DNA from: Shewanella holmiensis
GTDB taxonomy: Bacteria; Pseudomonadota; Gammaproteobacteria; Enterobacterales; Shewanellaceae
Reading direction: 5' to 3'
Assembly: GCF_025370255.1 (NCBI RefSeq)
Contig: NZ_JAMTCD010000032.1
Coordinates: 1-38,868, forward strand
DNA: 38,868 bases
Shown here: positions 24,356 through 32,760 of the stretch, piece after piece
How the letters are laid out: each line of letters opens with the position of its first letter
How positions within the stretch are numbered: the first letter of the stretch is position 1
Made by a program: the position numbers and the translations under genes
Notes under the pieces: generated by a model
Databases searched by the model: none
The model's input: only the letters and a program-made list of their open reading frames with translations
Told to the model about the DNA's origin: nothing

Positions 24356-25378
24356 TTAAGGTCGACATTTTGTCCATTGTTCTCTGAGTGTGGGGCTTAA
24401 AAAACTCCACGCTAAAATACGTGTTTGCTTGCTACCTTGCTGCATTTCAATCGTTTTAACCGTATCCGCACCGCAATGGGCCAACAAATTATAGCAAGGT
24501 TTAAGATTTTCAGATTTAGATACCAGCGAAGTAAACCAAAGTACCTGATGCTTAAAAATACGACTCTCATTAATCATATTGGTTAAGAACTGCCTTTCAC
24601 CACCTTCACACCACAACTCGGCTTTTTGACCACCGAAGTTGAGTGTCGAATTAGCGCCAGTTTGCTGGGGTTGAACATGTTTTTTTGCTCGATTTCGCGC
24701 TAAATTGGTCTGTTTTCTTTGATTTCCGGCGATAGCATCAGCTAAAGACTGATGAAATGGTGGGTTACACATGGTGACATCCACTCGGTCATTCTTGCCA
24801 ATAACACCCGTAAATATTGCATTGGTATCAACTTGTTGAACTAATTTAAGCTTTGCGGCAATTTGAGGGTTACTGGTGCAAATTGTCGCTACGTTAGCAA
24901 TGGATTGTGGGTCAATATCCGATGCGATAAATTGCCATCCATAACATTGAATACCCAGCAATGGATAAATACCGTTAGCCCCAGTGCCTATATCTAATGC
25001 TTGAATTCGCGCGCCTTTAGGCACTTTTCCTTTCACTGCTAACAAATCTGCAATGTAATGCAGGTAATCCACTCGCCCAGGAATGGGCGGACACAAAAAA
25101 CCTTGAGGAATGTCCCAGCCTTCAATTTGATAGTCCAGTTTAAGCAATGCAGCATTGAGGGTTTTAACCGCCTCGGCACAGGCAAAATCAATCGACAAAT
25201 TCCCATAGGGATTTGGACGGACAAATTGGGACAATTTGGGCAATACATGCATTAACTGTTCAAAATCATAGCCATGATTATGCACATTACGTGGATGAAG
25301 CGACTTGATGACTTGGGCTTTATTTGCCATTGATGGAGCAGGACATTTTGAGCCCTGCTTTGCTGATTTTGTAGACAT
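24356..25378 (-). CDS. rlmF: 23S rRNA (adenine1618-N6)-methyltransferase RlmF
   Basis: The 340-residue enzyme adds a methyl group to N6 of A1618 in 23S rRNA. Family blocks are LHPRNVHNHGYDFEQL near the N-terminus, the S-adenosylmethionine site LDIGTGANGIYPLLG (about 128-142) and the catalytic NPPFH (205-209). FGGQKAELWCEGGERQF is also typical of RlmF. The N-terminal extension is basic (KSAKQGSK). Its ATG overlaps the stop of the upstream FliL-like gene by one base (TAATG at 25376-25380), so translation is probably coupled. It converges on fdhD. Confidence 0.93.
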   Translation of the reverse strand: MSTKSAKQGSKCPAPSMANKAQVIKSLHPRNVHNHGYDFEQLMHVLPKLSQFVRPNPYGNLSIDFACAEAVKTLNAALLKLDYQIEGWDIPQGFLCPPIPGRVDYLHYIADLLAVKGKVPKGARIQALDIGTGANGIYPLLGIQCYGWQFIASDIDPQSIANVATICTSNPQIAAKLKLVQQVDTNAIFTGVIGKNDRVDVTMCNPPFHQSLADAIAGNQRKQTNLARNRAKKHVQPQQTGANSTLNFGGQKAELWCEGGERQFLTNMINESRIFKHQVLWFTSLVSKSENLKPCYNLLAHCGADTVKTIEMQQGSKQTRILAWSFLSPTLREQWTKCRP

Positions 25379-25776
25379 TAATCGTAAAGGTATTTGGTAA
25401 ACAGTAAATTCACGACCATTGCTCGGCCAGTCTCTTTTTCTAGAAGACGATTAACCATCTCGTAGCATTCACGACGCACTTCTTCACGGCCAGATAATGA
25501 TTTAATTTTATCTTCGGCTTGGTTTCCTAAAATTTCGACAATTGCGGCACGTAATAGTGGGTCATGACGTTCGATGCTAACAAGATCATTCGGATTTTTA
25601 ACCATAAGCTCAACACTAATTCGCACAAAGCCTAACTTTTTACGATTTGAAATATAGTTAGTGACAATTTCAGGTTCAAAGCCGTAATAACCATATTCTT
25701 CCGCTCCCTCATCAGCACTTTGGGCATTAAATGTCACGAACAGCAGTAAAAGGCATGCTGAAGCAAATTTTCTCAT
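25378..25776 (-). CDS. FliL-like small secreted protein
   Basis: The 132-residue product has a signal peptide (MRKFASACLLLLFVTFNAQS) and a domain like the C-terminal periplasmic part of FliL: LGFVRISVELMVKNP, HDPLLRAAIVEILGNQ, and a final VNLLFTKYLYD. Real FliL has a membrane anchor and sits in flagellar operons; this copy is a free periplasmic version outside one. The ATG at 25776 with AGGAG 11 bases upstream is chosen; the longer frame to 25959 would overlap ubiC. It is coupled to rlmF. Its role is unknown; a stray flagellar-stator helper is possible. Confidence 0.78.
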   Translation of the reverse strand: MRKFASACLLLLFVTFNAQSADEGAEEYGYYGFEPEIVTNYISNRKKLGFVRISVELMVKNPNDLVSIERHDPLLRAAIVEILGNQAEDKIKSLSGREEVRRECYEMVNRLLEKETGRAMVVNLLFTKYLYD

Positions 25777-25886
25777 AGTGTGATGCTCTCCTGAATTCAT
25801 TGATAAGCAGATAGTCGCTTTTATGTATTTAACCTTGTTGAGCATGGTAAACTCATGCGGTCTAGGTATATTGTAACGAGTTTTTG

Positions 25887-26462
25887 ATGAATGTGACCAG
25901 TAATAGCTTTCCTTACGGTGAATCAATTCAATGGTTCTCTCCAGAAAAAGCCGCCACACTCCCCCACACTCCGCTAAAAAGCTGGCTATTAGCTAACGGC
26001 AGTTTGACTGAAAAGCTAAAAAAACATTGTACAAACTTCAGCGTAACAGTATTAGGTGAGCACTTATTGTCGCCATTAAAGGGCGAACTTCCTTCACAAA
26101 CAGAGCCTGTTTGGGTTCGTGAAGTACTACTGAGTTTAGATGATATTCCATGGGTTTTCGCAAGAACATTAATTCCTCAGGCGCTATTAGACAATACGCT
26201 TCACGACTTTATTCATTTGGGTAACAGGCCGTTAGGCGAATTATTGTTTACCAGCCCTGATATTGTACCGGGTAAAATTGAAGTCGCCGCTTTTGAAACC
26301 TGCGGTCGTTTAGCGCAACTTGCCACCAGCTTATCTCAACCTGTCGATGACACACTTTGGGGGAGACGTCGTTATTTTCATATAGGTTCTTCCGAGCTAA
26401 TTGTTAGCGAAATATTTTTACCTATCGCCGCTGAAACCATAAAAAAATACCGCCTAGATTAA
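25887..26462 (+). CDS. ubiC: Chorismate lyase UbiC
   Basis: The 191-residue enzyme converts chorismate to 4-hydroxybenzoate and pyruvate, the first committed step of ubiquinone synthesis. Family features are PVWVREVLLSLDDIPWVFAR with the ligand arginine (Arg78), LGNRPLGELLF, and the late glutamate in SELIVSEIFLP (Glu175). It is slightly longer than the E. coli enzyme (165). The ATG at 25887 is preferred over a TTG one codon earlier; the ribosome binding site is weak. It is divergent from the FliL-like/rlmF pair. ubiA is not adjacent. Confidence 0.9.
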   Translation: MNVTSNSFPYGESIQWFSPEKAATLPHTPLKSWLLANGSLTEKLKKHCTNFSVTVLGEHLLSPLKGELPSQTEPVWVREVLLSLDDIPWVFARTLIPQALLDNTLHDFIHLGNRPLGELLFTSPDIVPGKIEVAAFETCGRLAQLATSLSQPVDDTLWGRRRYFHIGSSELIVSEIFLPIAAETIKKYRLD

Positions 26463-26467
26463 GGCGG
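26441..26467 (-). terminator. Minus-strand terminator at the ubiC end
   Basis: A 6-bp GC-rich stem CCGCCT / AGGCGG (loop of 6) spans the ubiC stop. On the minus strand it is followed by TA and seven T. It would stop leftward transcription from yhgN before it runs far into ubiC, leaving a 3' untranslated region of about 280 bases. Confidence 0.6.
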
Positions 26468-26747
26468 CATTGATATGGGCAAATACCGCCGTAGGTAAAA
26501 TCACTACCCTAACGGTGTGCTGTAACAACAATGTATTGTCGGCCTTCGGCTCCTCATCGTCACCTGAAGCATGGTAGGTGTCACTTATTGCGGCATCCCC
26601 ATTACACTAAGTTAGTGGGACCGTCACCAAATAACCATGCATATACTCAATACTGGTGTTAAACCACACTGTTGCTGCACCTACAAAATGGCACAAAGCA
26701 ACCTGATAAGCTGCCTTTGAACAACGTTTTGATACTGTTAGTTGTCG
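26463..26747. other. Convergent intergenic region with several hairpins
   Basis: This is 285 bases without an ORF between ubiC and yhgN. It contains nested inverted repeats: ACCG...TAGGTA...TACCCTA..CGGT (about 26486-26517), GGCCTTCGGC with a UUCG-type loop (about 26549), and CACTAA-g-TTAGTG (about 26607-26620). This is more structure than its neighbours show. It could be a 3' untranslated region or a small RNA. Confidence 0.35.
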
Positions 26748-27344
26748 TTATTGCGCAACCGAATTCATGTAATTTGAAATGCCATCTAAAAACATTTGTA
26801 CAGATATCATCACCAAAACCATGCCCATTAAACGCTCTACCGCGGTTAAGCCTTTTTCTCCTAATAAACGGGTGAACACCTTATAAAACATCAGAATAAT
26901 GGAGCTCAACCCCCAAGCAGATACCAGTGCAATCGTCCAATCAGTCATGCGACTGCTATCGGTATGAGCCAATAAAATCAAAGCTGCTAAAATTGAAGGG
27001 CCAGCCATTAATGGAATAGCCATAGGCACGATAAAAGGCTCTTCTCCTGCAGCTAGCCCGACGACACCACCAGGCTGTGGAAAAATCATTTTTATCGCAA
27101 TAAGAAATAGGATAATCCCACCCGCAATACTGACAGATTCAGACCGCAGATTTAAAAAGTTAAGTATTGCTTCGCCTGCATATAAAAACAGCAACATAAT
27201 GGCTAGGGCAAACAGTAGCTCACGAATAAGCACTCGACGACGTTTTTTAGGATCTATGTGACGTAAAATAGACGCAAAAATGGGTAGATTACCCAGAGGG
27301 TCCATAATTAAAAACAGCATCACAGCAGCAGAAAAAATATCCAT
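26748..27344 (-). CDS. yhgN: MarC-family inner-membrane protein YhgN
   Basis: The 198-residue protein has six hydrophobic helices and matches E. coli YhgN: FLIMDPLGNLPIFASILRHI, GGIILFLIAIKMIFP, AGEEPFIVPMAIPLMAGPSI, and LLGEKGLTAVERLMGMVLVM. The MarC family (UPF0056) has no firmly established substrate, although it was once linked to multidrug resistance. It appears monocistronic, with a hairpin terminator some 280 bases downstream. Confidence 0.9.
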   Translation of the reverse strand: MDIFSAAVMLFLIMDPLGNLPIFASILRHIDPKKRRRVLIRELLFALAIMLLFLYAGEAILNFLNLRSESVSIAGGIILFLIAIKMIFPQPGGVVGLAAGEEPFIVPMAIPLMAGPSILAALILLAHTDSSRMTDWTIALVSAWGLSSIILMFYKVFTRLLGEKGLTAVERLMGMVLVMISVQMFLDGISNYMNSVAQ

Positions 27345-27561
27345 AAATTACAATCGATCTATTTAGCAATAACAATAACTCATATTGTATACCTAATCTG
27401 GGTCTTATGGTTGATAGGCGACACAGTATTATTTCTTACAAGATGAATTAGTTTTTCTCACCTGATTAAGCACAAAGATGACTGATTTGCCCCTTTGGAT
27501 AATAAAAGCCAGCCAAATTTACACATCTTATGTTTTCTCGCTAGCTACAAGGGAGCACAAA

Positions 27562-27572
27562 AATGCTATACT
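27562..27572 (+). promoter_or_regulatory. Extended -10 promoter for the ZIP-like permease gene
   Basis: TGCTATACT (27564-27572) is an extended -10 element close to consensus, about 33 bases before the chosen ATG at 27606. No good -35 is present, as is usual for extended -10 promoters. Its place inside the longer reading frame argues for the later start. Confidence 0.5.
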
Positions 27573-27605
27573 GCAGCGTTTTTTGTCGATTTATGCTTGG
27601 AATCC

Positions 27606-29162
27606 ATGCTCTATTTAGCCGCTAGCTGTATTGCCTTATTATTTGGTCCTTTATTTTACCGTTACTTCTCTTCGGGCAGTGGCCTGCAAAAAGGATTAGA
27701 TGGTTTTATATTCGTCTCTTTAGGCGGGCTAGTGCTCATCCATATTTTACCTGAACTACTCGAACACGGTGGATTTGTGACTCTGCTGTTTGTCATATTA
27801 GGCCTTTGGGGGCCTACCGCGAGTGAGCGTATCTTTCATCGCTATTCAGAGATCACCCACAATATTACCCTCAGTTTAGGCATTATTGGTTTACTGTTAC
27901 ACACCATCACAGATGGTGGTGCCATGGTGCTATCACAACAACAGGGAAACTCTCCTTTACTCGCATTAGGGGTGATTTTACACCGATTACCCGTTGGCCT
28001 GGCTATTTGGTGGTTGCTTAAACCACAGGTTGGCGCGCGCTGGGCAGGTATTGTCTTAGTGGCCATGATGGGGTTAACCGCCGTCGGGTATTTTGCCGGT
28101 GAGCAACTGCTGCATCAACTTAGCATTGAGAACACTGTCTATTTACAAGCATTTGTCACAGGTTCGATATTACATGTGGTATTGCATCAACCCCATGGTG
28201 AGCACACCACTGACAAACAGGGGAAGTACCAATATCAAGCGGGTATAGGCAGTTTATTAGGTTTAGGCTTACTGGCCATTTTGTTATTGATGGATACGGG
28301 TAGTCAGGCCCATGAGCATCATGAACATTCCCATGGGGTAGAACAGTTTGTCAGCTGGCTGCTAACTATTTCACCCGTATTATTATTAAGTTATTTATTC
28401 GCCACTTTAAGATTCAAATTAGGCTTACAGCCTCAACATCAAAATTTAGGGTTACGATGGTTGCAACGCCTTGCAGGTCCTGAGGCACTAATCATTACTT
28501 TAGCCTTGTTAGGCCCATGGTTTGCCTTGTATCAAATTATCGGCTTGGCGGTTATCGCTGGCTTACTGACTTGGAATAAGACTTCATTAACAGACCCTCA
28601 TTTGCAATTACCTGAGTCAGCCTGGCGCTTTGGTTTTGCCCATTTAGTTGATCGTAGCGCCCCTTGGATCATCTTAAGTTTAATTTTGGCAAACTTAATT
28701 GGCCATCCTTCAGTGCCTTTAGAAAATCCTGCATTACAGGTATTAATACTGTTGCTGGTATTTATTCCTATGCGTTTTTGTAATTTAGGGGCGGCCATTT
28801 TAGCCTTAGCCCTCTTTTACAGTGGCTGGAACCAAGTTGCCGTAGCCTTTAGTTTATTAGCCGCTCCGGTGATTAATATCGCCCAGTTAAAGTTAATGAC
28901 ATGGAAGCAAGGTTTAATGCTGGGTGGGGTATTAGTCAGCGCCTTTATCGTGGCAGATTTAATACCACTGACTTCTGATTATGTTTTGGTATTGCCTGAA
29001 TCGATTAATATTTTAGGTTTAGCAATAATCAGTTTACTGTTTGGTGCCAGTTTATTGCGTTTGGGGCCAAGGAAGTTTCTAAGCCGTATGGTCACCAATC
29101 TCAAACCCGAACATCATCATGATCACAAACAAAGCCATGGACATTCGCACCACCATCATTAA
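27606..29162 (+). CDS. ZIP-like membrane permease with histidine-rich segments
   Basis: The 518-residue product has two membrane halves. The first (about 1-230) carries ZIP-like metal transporter motifs: HTITDGGAMV (99-108) and HRLPVGLAIW (126-135). The ZIP signature usually has HE rather than HR at the second site. A histidine-rich loop HEHHEHSHG (about 236-244) follows, then some eight more helices, then a tail PEHHHDHKQSHGHSHHHH. A role in Zn, Ni or other divalent metal handling is likely but the substrate and direction are unknown. The ATG at 27606 is chosen because a promoter lies upstream within the longer frame. Confidence 0.72.
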   Translation: MLYLAASCIALLFGPLFYRYFSSGSGLQKGLDGFIFVSLGGLVLIHILPELLEHGGFVTLLFVILGLWGPTASERIFHRYSEITHNITLSLGIIGLLLHTITDGGAMVLSQQQGNSPLLALGVILHRLPVGLAIWWLLKPQVGARWAGIVLVAMMGLTAVGYFAGEQLLHQLSIENTVYLQAFVTGSILHVVLHQPHGEHTTDKQGKYQYQAGIGSLLGLGLLAILLLMDTGSQAHEHHEHSHGVEQFVSWLLTISPVLLLSYLFATLRFKLGLQPQHQNLGLRWLQRLAGPEALIITLALLGPWFALYQIIGLAVIAGLLTWNKTSLTDPHLQLPESAWRFGFAHLVDRSAPWIILSLILANLIGHPSVPLENPALQVLILLLVFIPMRFCNLGAAILALALFYSGWNQVAVAFSLLAAPVINIAQLKLMTWKQGLMLGGVLVSAFIVADLIPLTSDYVLVLPESINILGLAIISLLFGASLLRLGPRKFLSRMVTNLKPEHHHDHKQSHGHSHHHH

Positions 29163-29207
29163 TGATTAGCCATTACCCTTGGTTTAACAAAATGATAGGA
29201 CTCGTTT

Positions 29208-29987
29208 ATGTGCATTTTATTTTTTGCGATTGAAAGCCATCCGCGCTATCCATTAATCATTTGTGCCAACCGTGATGAATTTCATCATAGAGCGACTCAG
29301 CCTGCACACTTTTGGCCACCAGAAAACCAAATACTCGCTGGCAAAGATTTACAAGCTGGCGGAACTTGGCTTGGGGTAAATCGGGCGGGTCAATTTGCAG
29401 GAATTACCAACTTACGCACTCAAGAAACCCAAGATGGTGTCCGCTCACGGGGGGAGTTAGTGATCAATGCTTTAAGCAGCATATTAGCCAATCCCGCCTT
29501 GCCAACGGTCACCTCACAATGGCTACAAACCCACCACGCTAATTACAATCCCTTCAATCTAATTTTTGAGCATGACAACATACTGCATTGCTTCAACAGT
29601 CGCAGCACAGAAACTAAAACCTTAACCCCTGGTTTTCATGCCGTATGTAATGGCGATATGGACGATGTATGGCCAAAGATGGCCAGCGGTCAACAAGCAT
29701 TACAATCTTATATAACCCAAACCGAAAAAATCAATGTAGATGAATTACAACAACTTATGAGCGACACCAGCCAACCTGAAGATAGTTTACTGCCAAATAC
29801 TGGAGTGGAATTAGAATGGGAGCGGCATTTATCATCAATTTTCATCCAGCACCCTCAATACGGTACACGCTCAACCACGATTATTTTAAAAAACACATTC
29901 GGCCGAATTGATTTCTATGAAACACGCTTCGATGGCAAAGGCCGTAACCTTGGGCGGCAGCACTTTGAAATAGAATCAAGCAAATAA
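29208..29987 (+). CDS. NRDE (TANGO2-like) protein
   Basis: The 259-residue protein begins with Met-Cys and contains the NRDE signature (CANRDEF at about 19-25), then AGKDLQAGGTWLGVNRAGQFA and ITNLR, all typical of the NRDE/TANGO2 family. Cys2 is the likely N-terminal nucleophile after methionine removal, as in Ntn-type hydrolases. Human TANGO2 has been linked to heme and lipid metabolism. The next gene is hemN on the same strand, 128 bases on, which makes a heme link worth testing; this is inference. Ribosome binding site AGGA. Confidence 0.85.
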   Translation: MCILFFAIESHPRYPLIICANRDEFHHRATQPAHFWPPENQILAGKDLQAGGTWLGVNRAGQFAGITNLRTQETQDGVRSRGELVINALSSILANPALPTVTSQWLQTHHANYNPFNLIFEHDNILHCFNSRSTETKTLTPGFHAVCNGDMDDVWPKMASGQQALQSYITQTEKINVDELQQLMSDTSQPEDSLLPNTGVELEWERHLSSIFIQHPQYGTRSTTIILKNTFGRIDFYETRFDGKGRNLGRQHFEIESSK

Positions 29988-30115
29988 CCGCAAGAAAACT
30001 CATTATTGCTATGCGGGTCACGTTCAAATATCAAATTTACAACCTAGATCAAGGTTATTTGATGCATTAGTCTGCATAATTCGTCTATTGCTAATTTACC
30101 ATCGGAGTACACGTC

Positions 30116-31492
30116 TTGGAGCAGCCCACACAAATTGGTTGGGATCAGTCAATGATCGAAAAATATAACTATAGCGGCCCACGTTATACGTCTTATCCGA
30201 CAGCATTAGAATTTGATGACAGCTTTACCGAGCAAAATTTGTTATCTGCCATCGAAGGCAGCAAAAGCGACCGATTGTCTTTATATGTACATATCCCATT
30301 TTGTGCAAAGCTTTGTTATTACTGTGGTTGCAATAAAGTCATTACCCGCCATTCTCATAAAGCAGATCAATATATTGAATATTTAGCCGCTGAAATTATC
30401 AAGCGCGCACCGTTATTCAAGCATTATACCGTGACACAAATGCACTGGGGCGGAGGCACACCAACCTTCTTAAAGCCTGAGCAAATTTTGCATCTCACTG
30501 CATTGATTAAAGAACACTTTACCTTTGCTGAAGAAGGTGAATATTCAATTGAAGTGGATCCACGTGAAATTGAGCTAAGCATGCTTGATACCCTAAAAGA
30601 AGCAGGGTTTAATCGTGTTTCTATTGGTGTGCAAGATTTCAATAAAGATGTTCAAGTTGCGGTTAACCGTGAACAGGACGAACAGTTTATTTTCGACTTT
30701 ATCGCCAGAGCAAAAGCGCTTGGTTTTGTGTCGACTAACGTTGACTTAATTTACGGGTTACCTTTACAAACCCCTGAAACGTTTGCACAAACTATCGCTC
30801 GCATTATTGAGTTATCTCCAGACCGCTTATCCGTTTTTAATTACGCGCACTTGCCCTCTCGTTTTGCCGCGCAGCGTAAAATTAAAGATGCCGACATGCC
30901 TTCGCCACAGCAAAAGCTTGATATGTTGCACCAAACGATTGAATCCTTAACCGGTGCAGGTTATCAATTTATTGGTATGGATCATTTTGCTAAACCTGAT
31001 GATGAACTCGCCAAACTACAAAATGCGGGTAAATTACACCGTAACTTCCAGGGCTACACCACACAAGAAGAGTGTGACTTGCTTGGGTTAGGCGTATCTT
31101 CAATCAGCCAAATAGGCGATTGTTATGCTCAGAATCAAAAAGATATTCGCCCTTACTATGAAGCAATTGATCAACAAGGTCATGCTTTATGGAAAGGTTG
31201 TAGTTTAAATCGTGATGACGAAATTCGTCGTGTGGTGATCAAACAAATTATCTGTCACTTTGACCTCGACATGGCCAAAATTGAACAGAAATTTGATATT
31301 GTGTTTGAAGATTATTTTGCAGAAGACCTAAAGCTACTGCAAACCTTCTTAGACGATAAGCTAGTCGATATTACCGATCGCCGCTTAACCGTCAGTCCAA
31401 CGGGTCATTTGTTAATTCGCAACATTTGTATGTGCTTCGATGTATATTATCGCCAAAAAGCACGCCAGCAACAATTCTCTCGCGTGATTTAA
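30116..31492 (+). CDS. hemN: Oxygen-independent coproporphyrinogen III oxidase HemN
   Basis: The 458-residue radical SAM enzyme converts coproporphyrinogen III to protoporphyrinogen IX without oxygen. The radical SAM motif is Cys63, Cys67 and Cys70 (FCAKLCYYCGC); GGGTPTFL, EVDPREIE and NREQDEQFIF match E. coli HemN along its length. The start is TTG with CGGAG eight bases upstream. It is supported because the residues QIGWD before the first internal Met match QIDWD of E. coli HemN. An inverted repeat ATCAA-N6-TTGAT lies about 50 bases upstream, but the half-site order is not that of FNR. The gene shares its terminator with the convergent add. Confidence 0.94.
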   Translation: MEQPTQIGWDQSMIEKYNYSGPRYTSYPTALEFDDSFTEQNLLSAIEGSKSDRLSLYVHIPFCAKLCYYCGCNKVITRHSHKADQYIEYLAAEIIKRAPLFKHYTVTQMHWGGGTPTFLKPEQILHLTALIKEHFTFAEEGEYSIEVDPREIELSMLDTLKEAGFNRVSIGVQDFNKDVQVAVNREQDEQFIFDFIARAKALGFVSTNVDLIYGLPLQTPETFAQTIARIIELSPDRLSVFNYAHLPSRFAAQRKIKDADMPSPQQKLDMLHQTIESLTGAGYQFIGMDHFAKPDDELAKLQNAGKLHRNFQGYTTQEECDLLGLGVSSISQIGDCYAQNQKDIRPYYEAIDQQGHALWKGCSLNRDDEIRRVVIKQIICHFDLDMAKIEQKFDIVFEDYFAEDLKLLQTFLDDKLVDITDRRLTVSPTGHLLIRNICMCFDVYYRQKARQQQFSRVI

Positions 31493-31504
31493 TCTACGCG
31501 CAAT

Positions 31505-31533
31505 AAAAAAGCCAGCTTAAGCTGGCTTTTTTT
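31505..31533. terminator. Bidirectional terminator between hemN and add
   Basis: A perfect palindrome of 28 bases, AAAAAAGCCAGCTT / AAGCTGGCTTTTTT, flanked by A and T runs, works as a terminator on both strands for the convergent hemN and add. Confidence 0.92.
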
Positions 31534-31549
31534 ATTGCCATAAAAAGCA

Positions 31550-32545
31550 TTAAGCTTTCGAGGCATATAACGCTTTACGTTCACTATCAGACAAAAATGC
31601 CATTTCAACACCATTGCGTTGAACTTGTGACAATTGATCATCCGTCAAACCCATTTCAGATTTAGCAACACGATATTCATGATTGATATCAATGTTACTG
31701 ACTCCGGGGTCATCGGTATTTAAACCGATTAATACGCCCGAATTAAAGAACTGCATAAAGGGATGAGAATCATAATCGGCGATAGTCGAGGTATGCAGGT
31801 TACTGGTTGGGCAAGACTCAATACCAATACGATGCTTAGCTAAATATTCCATCAACTTAGGATCACGAATAGCATTAACACCATGGCCAATACGTGTTGC
31901 ACCTAATGTTTCAATCGCTTGCCACATGCTTTCAGGACCTGCAGCTTCTCCTGCATGGGCAGTGATCTGTAGGCCAGCATCACGAACACGTTTGAAGTGT
32001 TCTGTGAATAAATCGCCAGGAAATCCTAATTCATCACCGGCTAAATCAATCGCCACAATTTTATCTTTATGGGCCAACAAGCCTTCAAGCTCTAAACGGC
32101 ATTTCTCCTGACCAAATGAGCGCGACATAATACCAATTAAGTTGATTTTAATATCATGCTCTTTCGTGCCAGCAACCACACCATCAATCACAGCTTCAAC
32201 AACAGCTTCAATCGGTAGGTTATGGTTCATCGCCATGTAATATGGACTAAAACGTAATTCGGCATAATCTAAGCCCGATACTTTAGCATCAACCACGTTT
32301 TCATATGCGACACGTTTAACTGCATCCAAATCAGCTAAAACAGCCACCATCCAATCAAGTTTCTTTAAAAAAGCAACTAAGCTATTTTCTTTACCTTGAA
32401 TTTGTACAAAAGGCGCCAAGGTTTCTAAGGAATCGGCAGGTAATGCAATACCATGTTGCAAACCTAACTCCCAAATTGTTTGAACGCGAACATTGCCATC
32501 CAAATGGCGATGTAAATCAACCAATGGAATAGATTTATTGATCAT
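31550..32545 (-). CDS. add: Adenosine deaminase
   Basis: The 331-residue enzyme hydrolyses adenosine (or deoxyadenosine) to inosine and ammonia in purine salvage. Zinc ligands and catalytic residues are visible: His12 and His14 (DLHRHLDGN), His197 and Glu200 (HAGEAAG), His221 (GHGVNA), and Asp278-Asp279 (NTDDPGVS). The length fits bacterial Add. AGGGG six bases upstream of the ATG supports the start. It is divergent from the DUF885 lipoprotein gene. Confidence 0.94.
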   Translation of the reverse strand: MINKSIPLVDLHRHLDGNVRVQTIWELGLQHGIALPADSLETLAPFVQIQGKENSLVAFLKKLDWMVAVLADLDAVKRVAYENVVDAKVSGLDYAELRFSPYYMAMNHNLPIEAVVEAVIDGVVAGTKEHDIKINLIGIMSRSFGQEKCRLELEGLLAHKDKIVAIDLAGDELGFPGDLFTEHFKRVRDAGLQITAHAGEAAGPESMWQAIETLGATRIGHGVNAIRDPKLMEYLAKHRIGIESCPTSNLHTSTIADYDSHPFMQFFNSGVLIGLNTDDPGVSNIDINHEYRVAKSEMGLTDDQLSQVQRNGVEMAFLSDSERKALYASKA

Positions 32546-32668
32546 ATATAACCCCTATAGTCTCATCCTGCCACATTTTGTTATTAACTTGGTCAGGTAT
32601 GATTAAACTAAGTTTAACATGATTTTGCCCAACTGCTGACGATTAAGCGCACAGTATAGGAGCAATAA

Positions 32669-32746
32669 ATGCTTACATATACCCATGCCGTTGATGCGAT
32701 GTTTTCAAGACTAAAATCAGGCATACTGACCACAACACAATATTGA
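32669..32746 (+). CDS. Possible 25-residue leader peptide ORF
   Basis: A short ORF, ATG CTT ACA ... CAA TAT TGA, follows a near-ideal AGGAG (32658-32662) with a 6-base spacer. Its stop (32744-32746) lies 14 bases before the start of the DUF885 lipoprotein gene. The peptide (MLTYTHAVDAMFSRLKSGIL then TTTQY) has no repeats of one amino acid and no hairpin of attenuator type was seen. It may be a translated leader coupled to the next gene, or chance. Confidence 0.35.
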   Translation: MLTYTHAVDAMFSRLKSGILTTTQY

Positions 32747-32760
32747 GACAAGGAATGACT

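Noticed and set aside
30040..30070. FNR box upstream of hemN
   Set aside because: ATCAA-N6-TTGAT has the half-sites in the reverse order and wrong spacing compared with TTGAT-N4-ATCAA.
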